From a virus: a stretch of 27,690 nt of DNA. The translations under genes were made by a program, and so were the position numbers. This document shows positions 24,668 to 27,690 of this stretch, in pieces; within the stretch, counting starts at the first letter, position 1; each line of letters begins with the position of its first letter. The stretch is taken from positions 1-27,690 of IMG/VR virus record IMGVR_UViG_3300034093_000612. The stretch is one strand, 5' to 3'. The notes beneath the pieces are model-generated. The model was given only the letters and a program-made list of their open reading frames with translations. It ran no database searches and was not told the origin of the DNA.

Positions 24668-25402
24668 ATGGCACTACAAGCATCAGGTTCGATAACTTTA
24701 GGGCAGATCCAGACTGGTTTTGGAGGAATTAATCCAATTGGAATGAACGAATACTATAGGGGTGGTGTTAATGTACCTAATGCTGGGACTTTAAACTCAG
24801 CTATACCTACTAGTGGCGCTATTGCTATGAGCAATTTTTATGGTGCTAAAATTTTAAATACTGGCTCGTATCAAATGTCTGGGAATACTGGCTCAACTGG
24901 AACATTTAGTGTCTACAAAGGACCAACCAGTAGTATATATTATACGGGCTGGCATAGTACACTAAATAGTTTATACAGACCGCTCGGTGGGAGCAGCCCA
25001 TCAGAAAATGCTTTTGGTTCTGTCACGGGCAGTTCATATCCTGCACATAATGGAACTTTCAGTGTTAGATCTTTATATTCAGTTTATGAAGAACGCAGTG
25101 ACGGTTATAGAAGTCTATGGCATGTAATGGCTGCTTACAGTAGTACAATATATTTACCTAATAATGATGCTTCTTTCAAACAAGCTAGCTTTCCTATAAT
25201 CGGTAATGTCGGCGCTGGGATTTCATCGCCAAGAGTTAACTTACGTTCTAACGCTAACTATGACACCTATGCAACTGGAGGAGGGTACTATAGTAGATGG
25301 ATTTGGTTGGTCTCCACTGCTAGTGGCAGTAGCTCAATACCAGGCTCATATACTCTCAGTACTGGGGCACTGCAACCTTGGTCATTAACTATTTACGCAT
25401 AA
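24668..25402 (+). CDS. tail fibre/tip structural protein, 244 aa
   Basis: The N-terminus (MALQASGSITLGQIQTGFGG, then IGMNEYYRGG, NSAIPTSGAIAMSNFYGAK) matches the attachment segment found in many phage minor tail proteins, pattern SGxISLxxIxxEFG...LxEYYRGG...I..SGxIxxSxFYG. The rest (about 65-244) is Ser/Gly/Tyr/Thr-rich, probably beta-structured and host-facing. It has no recognisable enzyme motif. It follows the endolysin by 1 nt. Confidence 0.82.
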   Translation: MALQASGSITLGQIQTGFGGINPIGMNEYYRGGVNVPNAGTLNSAIPTSGAIAMSNFYGAKILNTGSYQMSGNTGSTGTFSVYKGPTSSIYYTGWHSTLNSLYRPLGGSSPSENAFGSVTGSSYPAHNGTFSVRSLYSVYEERSDGYRSLWHVMAAYSSTIYLPNNDASFKQASFPIIGNVGAGISSPRVNLRSNANYDTYATGGGYYSRWIWLVSTASGSSSIPGSYTLSTGALQPWSLTIYA

Positions 25403-25413
25403 AGATAAAACCT

Positions 25414-25833
25414 ATGATAAATTTTAAAGTAAAAATACTTAAATATGTAAAAGAAACCTTAGGGTTTCTTGTTGAGTACACACCTGATGTGACTATGTCT
25501 TCAATATGTACACCTATCACACAAAATTTTGTGTTTCACCAACTTACGGAAGAAACTACGCCTGAAGAAATATATAAGTGGTTGTCTGATATGTCTCCCC
25601 AGCAATTCTGGCAAGATCAAATAGATGCAGCTGCAGTTCCTTCTGATAAATTTGAAGAGTTGGTTGGAGAAGAACGTTCATATAATATAGAAGACTATAT
25701 TCCACCTGAAGAACCTGGTTTAGTGATAGACGGTCTGCAAATAACTGCAGAAATGGAACAAGAGTTTAGAGATATTGAAATGGAAGCAGCAATCCAACGT
25801 GTTTTAGGTAGACTATCAGGAGAACGTATATGA
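25414..25833 (+). CDS. protein of unknown function in tail module, 139 aa
   Basis: MINFKVKILKYVKETLGFLV with VEYTPDVTMSSICTPI looks beta-rich; the middle and C-terminal part is acidic and helical (TTPEEIYKWLSDMSPQQFW, EMEQEFRDIEMEAAIQRVL). A position right after the tail protein suggests a virion part or a fibre-assembly chaperone, without proof. The start 25414 is chosen because upstream in-frame codons overlap the tail gene. The stop overlaps the next start (ATGA). Confidence 0.68.
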   Translation: MINFKVKILKYVKETLGFLVEYTPDVTMSSICTPITQNFVFHQLTEETTPEEIYKWLSDMSPQQFWQDQIDAAAVPSDKFEELVGEERSYNIEDYIPPEEPGLVIDGLQITAEMEQEFRDIEMEAAIQRVLGRLSGERI

Positions 25834-26342
25834 AAAGCACACCATATGCAGTATTCGGTTATGTTGGGATTATTGTTGATGTCGAACCAGCTGATAGTTG
25901 GAAGGATATTACATTAAGCGAAGAAGGTTTAGTGACTAGTGGAATATATTATTATACTAAAGGTGTTGCTAAAGTTAAGGTTAAAGAAACTAATGAGCAG
26001 CTACTAGACAGAACTCCTGGGTGGTTGAATATTGAACATCCAGATCAAGCTGCTTCTACTCCAGGAACATTAGAATTAGCATTTCCTGTAGATACACAAT
26101 GGCTTTGCATATCACATCAGTACAACCGTAGTGGTTTACCAAATGTGCAAAGTTTGTTGGTTAATTCTGGTCAACAAGTTTCATTAGACAATAATACCAA
26201 TTTATTCTTAGTCACTGGTGAGTTAACTATTAATGAACGTGTATTTACTGGTCCAGCGAGAATTCGTATCCGCAGTGGCGATGCAGTTGCAACTGCAGGT
26301 AATAGTGACTGTTATGCTTTGAAAATGATATATACGGTTTAA
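25830..26342 (+). CDS. probable virion-associated protein, 170 aa
   Basis: Mostly beta-predicted, with many Gly/Thr/Val and few Lys; segments ELAFPVDTQWLCISHQYNRS and LLVNSGQQVSLDNNTNLFLV, TGPARIRIRSGDAVATA suggest a jelly-roll or cupin-like fold. Coupled to the previous gene by ATGA (AGGAGAACGTAT ribosome site). I recall similar proteins in tail regions of T4-like cyanophages, role unknown. Confidence 0.7.
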   Translation: MKSTPYAVFGYVGIIVDVEPADSWKDITLSEEGLVTSGIYYYTKGVAKVKVKETNEQLLDRTPGWLNIEHPDQAASTPGTLELAFPVDTQWLCISHQYNRSGLPNVQSLLVNSGQQVSLDNNTNLFLVTGELTINERVFTGPARIRIRSGDAVATAGNSDCYALKMIYTV

Positions 26343-26344
26343 TT

Positions 26345-27070
26345 ATGAAAACAAAAGCCTGGCACCGTTCTGTTGGTGCTTTGTGTTTTCCACTAGTACT
26401 TTGGTTATCGATAGTTTCAAATGCCAGCATTGGTTTATTCTTGCTGGCATTTTTAATTTATCTTTCCATATCAATCACAGTTACTTCTGGATACCATCGT
26501 TTATTCACCCATAGTTTTTATCAGTGTCATAAATTATGGCATTGGGTATATGGTTTTATTGGTACAATTAGTCTCAACTCTTCTCCAGTCGAGTGGTCTA
26601 CTGTTCACATAGCACATCATAAACACTCTGACACCGAAGACGATCCATACGATACGTCATTTAAACATTTCTTTAGATTTAAAGACAGAAATAACATAAA
26701 ACCCACTAAGAATGAAATTAGACTACTAAAAGACCCGATGCATAAGTTTTTTATGAAGAATTCTTTGACTTTAAGTATAGTCTTTGGTATAATAACTATG
26801 TTATGTGGTTTACAAATTTTCTTATTTGTATATGCGCTACCTGTTACTTTATATCTTTTAACTAGTGGATTGCATACCATATATGCTCATGACCACCGTG
26901 GCGCTAAAAATTTATGGTTTATGGAATTTTTAATACCTATGGCTGGAGAGTGGATTCATAAAGAACATCATGATAATCCTAGAAGACACATTTTTAATCA
27001 CAAACCACATTATTTTGATTTAGGTGGATTTTTTATTAATCTTATTAAATATGATAAACCAACTACTTAA
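26345..27070 (+). CDS. fatty-acid desaturase (acyl-lipid/acyl-CoA type), 241 aa
   Basis: The three histidine boxes are intact: HRLFTH (51-56), HIAHHKH (88-94) and HKEHH (205-209), all expected for a di-iron membrane desaturase. Four hydrophobic segments (about 11-28, 29-48, 66-80, 142-175) form the membrane part. It would introduce a double bond into host fatty acids, changing membrane fluidity. The 241-aa length is at the short end for the family, lacking any fused cytochrome b5. It starts 2 nt after the previous stop; the ribosome site is poor. An unusual gene between tail genes and a PP-loop gene, clearly an auxiliary metabolic gene. Confidence 0.9.
   Translation: MKTKAWHRSVGALCFPLVLWLSIVSNASIGLFLLAFLIYLSISITVTSGYHRLFTHSFYQCHKLWHWVYGFIGTISLNSSPVEWSTVHIAHHKHSDTEDDPYDTSFKHFFRFKDRNNIKPTKNEIRLLKDPMHKFFMKNSLTLSIVFGIITMLCGLQIFLFVYALPVTLYLLTSGLHTIYAHDHRGAKNLWFMEFLIPMAGEWIHKEHHDNPRRHIFNHKPHYFDLGGFFINLIKYDKPTT
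26765..26793 (+). promoter_or_regulatory. promoter-like sequence inside the desaturase gene
   Basis: TTGACT (26765-26770), 17 nt, TATAAT (26788-26793). TTGACTTTAA and GGTATAATAAC fit the phage promoter consensus closely. It would transcribe the genes at 27051 and 27199. It lies in coding sequence, so chance similarity is possible. Confidence 0.45.
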
Positions 27071-27221
27071 TCTTGAACGTGAAGATAAAAAATTCAATGT
27101 TGTTGTTATTGCAACAGAACCAACAACATACGAAATTGAAATAGTGCAACCGAACGTTGATAGATATACTAAAGACGAACTTTATACAATTCTAGAAAAT
27201 GAAATACTTTCATCATTATAG
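27051..27221 (+). CDS. small protein of unknown function, 56 aa
   Basis: MINQLLNLEREDKKFNVVVI, then TYEIEIVQPNVDRYTKDELY and a short helix. It overlaps the desaturase gene by 20 nt and the next ORF by 23 nt in other frames. Its central strand-rich part is plausible as a tiny domain; no family recognised. Confidence 0.62.
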   Translation: MINQLLNLEREDKKFNVVVIATEPTTYEIEIVQPNVDRYTKDELYTILENEILSSL

Positions 27222-27690
27222 TTTCTCATGTACTATAAATACACCATTTACCATTTATGGCGCCTTTGATAGATCTAGAAGTTTAATAGATATACCTAAT
27301 ATAGAATGTATAACTCCAATAGGAGAAGCAGTTCAACCTAAATCTGTTGATCAACTTTGTTACGATAGTGCTAAACATATAATTGATAGCTCTGGTGATA
27401 AGAAATTATCTGTTTTCTGGAGTGGTGGTATTGATAGCACGTTAGTTCTTGCTGAGCTTTTGAAGATAACAACACCTGATAAATTAGTAGTTGTTATGAA
27501 TAATAATTCAATTCGAGAGTATCCTGATTTTTATACAAAGTATATAGAAGATAAGTTAGAAGTAAAACAATTTAGTCTTTATAATGGAGACTATTCCTAT
27601 CTTTTAAAAGACAGTGTATTAGTTAGTGGACATTTAATGGATTCAAATTATGGACCTATTTTATATCCTGCTATTCCAATAGATGTATTG
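27199..27690 (+). CDS. PP-loop ATP pyrophosphatase, asparagine-synthetase-like (3' cut by window)
   Basis: 164 residues are visible. LSVFWSGGIDSTLVLAEL (70-87) is a clear PP-loop of the N-type pyrophosphatase superfamily; the SGGIDST form is that of asparagine synthetase and GMP synthetase. The 74 residues before it (MKYFHHYSFSCTINTPFTIY onward) do not look like an Ntn glutaminase, so this is a glutaminase-less form. It would adenylate an acid for amide or thioamide-type transfer; the substrate is unknown. It differs from the PP-loop gene at 4000 (SGGSDS), so the phage encodes two separate enzymes of this class. A TATAAATA at 27234 lies inside its frame. Confidence 0.78.
   Translation, partial: MKYFHHYSFSCTINTPFTIYGAFDRSRSLIDIPNIECITPIGEAVQPKSVDQLCYDSAKHIIDSSGDKKLSVFWSGGIDSTLVLAELLKITTPDKLVVVMNNNSIREYPDFYTKYIEDKLEVKQFSLYNGDYSYLLKDSVLVSGHLMDSNYGPILYPAIPIDVL

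Noticed and set aside
27234-27241. TATAAATA as a late promoter
   Set aside because: It lies inside the PP-loop reading frame with no start codon at a sensible distance downstream, so coincidence in AT-rich coding DNA is likely.
1-27690. CRISPR arrays, insertion sequences, integrase or attachment sites
   Set aside because: No regularly spaced direct repeats, transposase or integrase motifs, or att-like repeats beside tRNAs were found.

Overview
The window is a dense, all-forward-strand stretch of a large tailed bacteriophage genome. I judge it most likely a T4-like myovirus of a Gram-negative host. The evidence is a long tRNA array, cascades of tiny overlapping genes, three TATAAATA octamers of the T4 late-promoter type (two at gene boundaries), and a late module holding PhoH, a GH19 endolysin and tail-tip/fibre-type proteins. 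One cargo gene is a Bug/TctC periplasmic binding protein, a family greatly expanded in Burkholderiales. A betaproteobacterial, perhaps freshwater, host is therefore plausible, but this is inference.

Layout. (1) 1-2106: fifteen tRNA genes with encoded CCA (the first cut by the window edge), two small ORFs, and spacers that fold into structured RNA. (2) 2138-5151: an RNase H-like YkuK protein, a small ORF, a promoter followed by a 207-nt structured RNA, the Bug/TctC protein and a PP-loop protein. (3) 5156-6960: a promoter, a structured RNA with a T-arm-like hairpin, a DUF2828 (TROVE/Ro-like plus vWA) protein, and another RNA closed by a 16-bp stem. (4) 6962-7603: late promoter, tRNA-Gly, zinc protein, DUF3307 membrane protein. 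(5) 7604-21180: short operons, most bounded by an intrinsic hairpin fused to a sigma70-like promoter. They include a CX5R phosphatase, an Rnl5-type RNA ligase and polynucleotide kinase in one operon, a GGQ release-factor-like protein, an AAA+ ATPase, tandem paralogs, a metallophosphoesterase and a MazG-like enzyme. (6) 21183-23005: HAD nucleotidase, membrane protein, UV damage endonuclease. (7) 23001-27690: late/structural genes, PhoH, endolysin, tail proteins, a fatty-acid desaturase and a second PP-loop protein cut by the window end.

Main result. At least four RNA elements (739-794, 964-1022, 2868-3074, 5196-5291) share an architecture. A 7-bp terminal stem differs in sequence from copy to copy but always pairs. 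It is followed on the 5' side by a conserved (G/C)T(T/C)CAGCAA and on the 3' side by a U-rich tail (mostly TGTTATTTTA). One copy lies between the promoter and the start codon of the Ro-like DUF2828 gene and carries a T-arm-like hairpin. Ro60/Rsr proteins bind Y RNAs, whose 5' and 3' ends pair and which in bacteria carry a tRNA-like module. I therefore propose a phage-encoded Ro/Y-like ribonucleoprotein system beside RNA-repair genes and a tRNA array. The structures are read directly from the sequence; the Ro/Y interpretation is inference.

The second notable system is the promoter set: about a dozen sites with TTKACTTTWATTC-like -35 regions, mostly a 17-nt spacer and GTATAAT, many placed so that the -35 is the U-tract of the preceding terminator.
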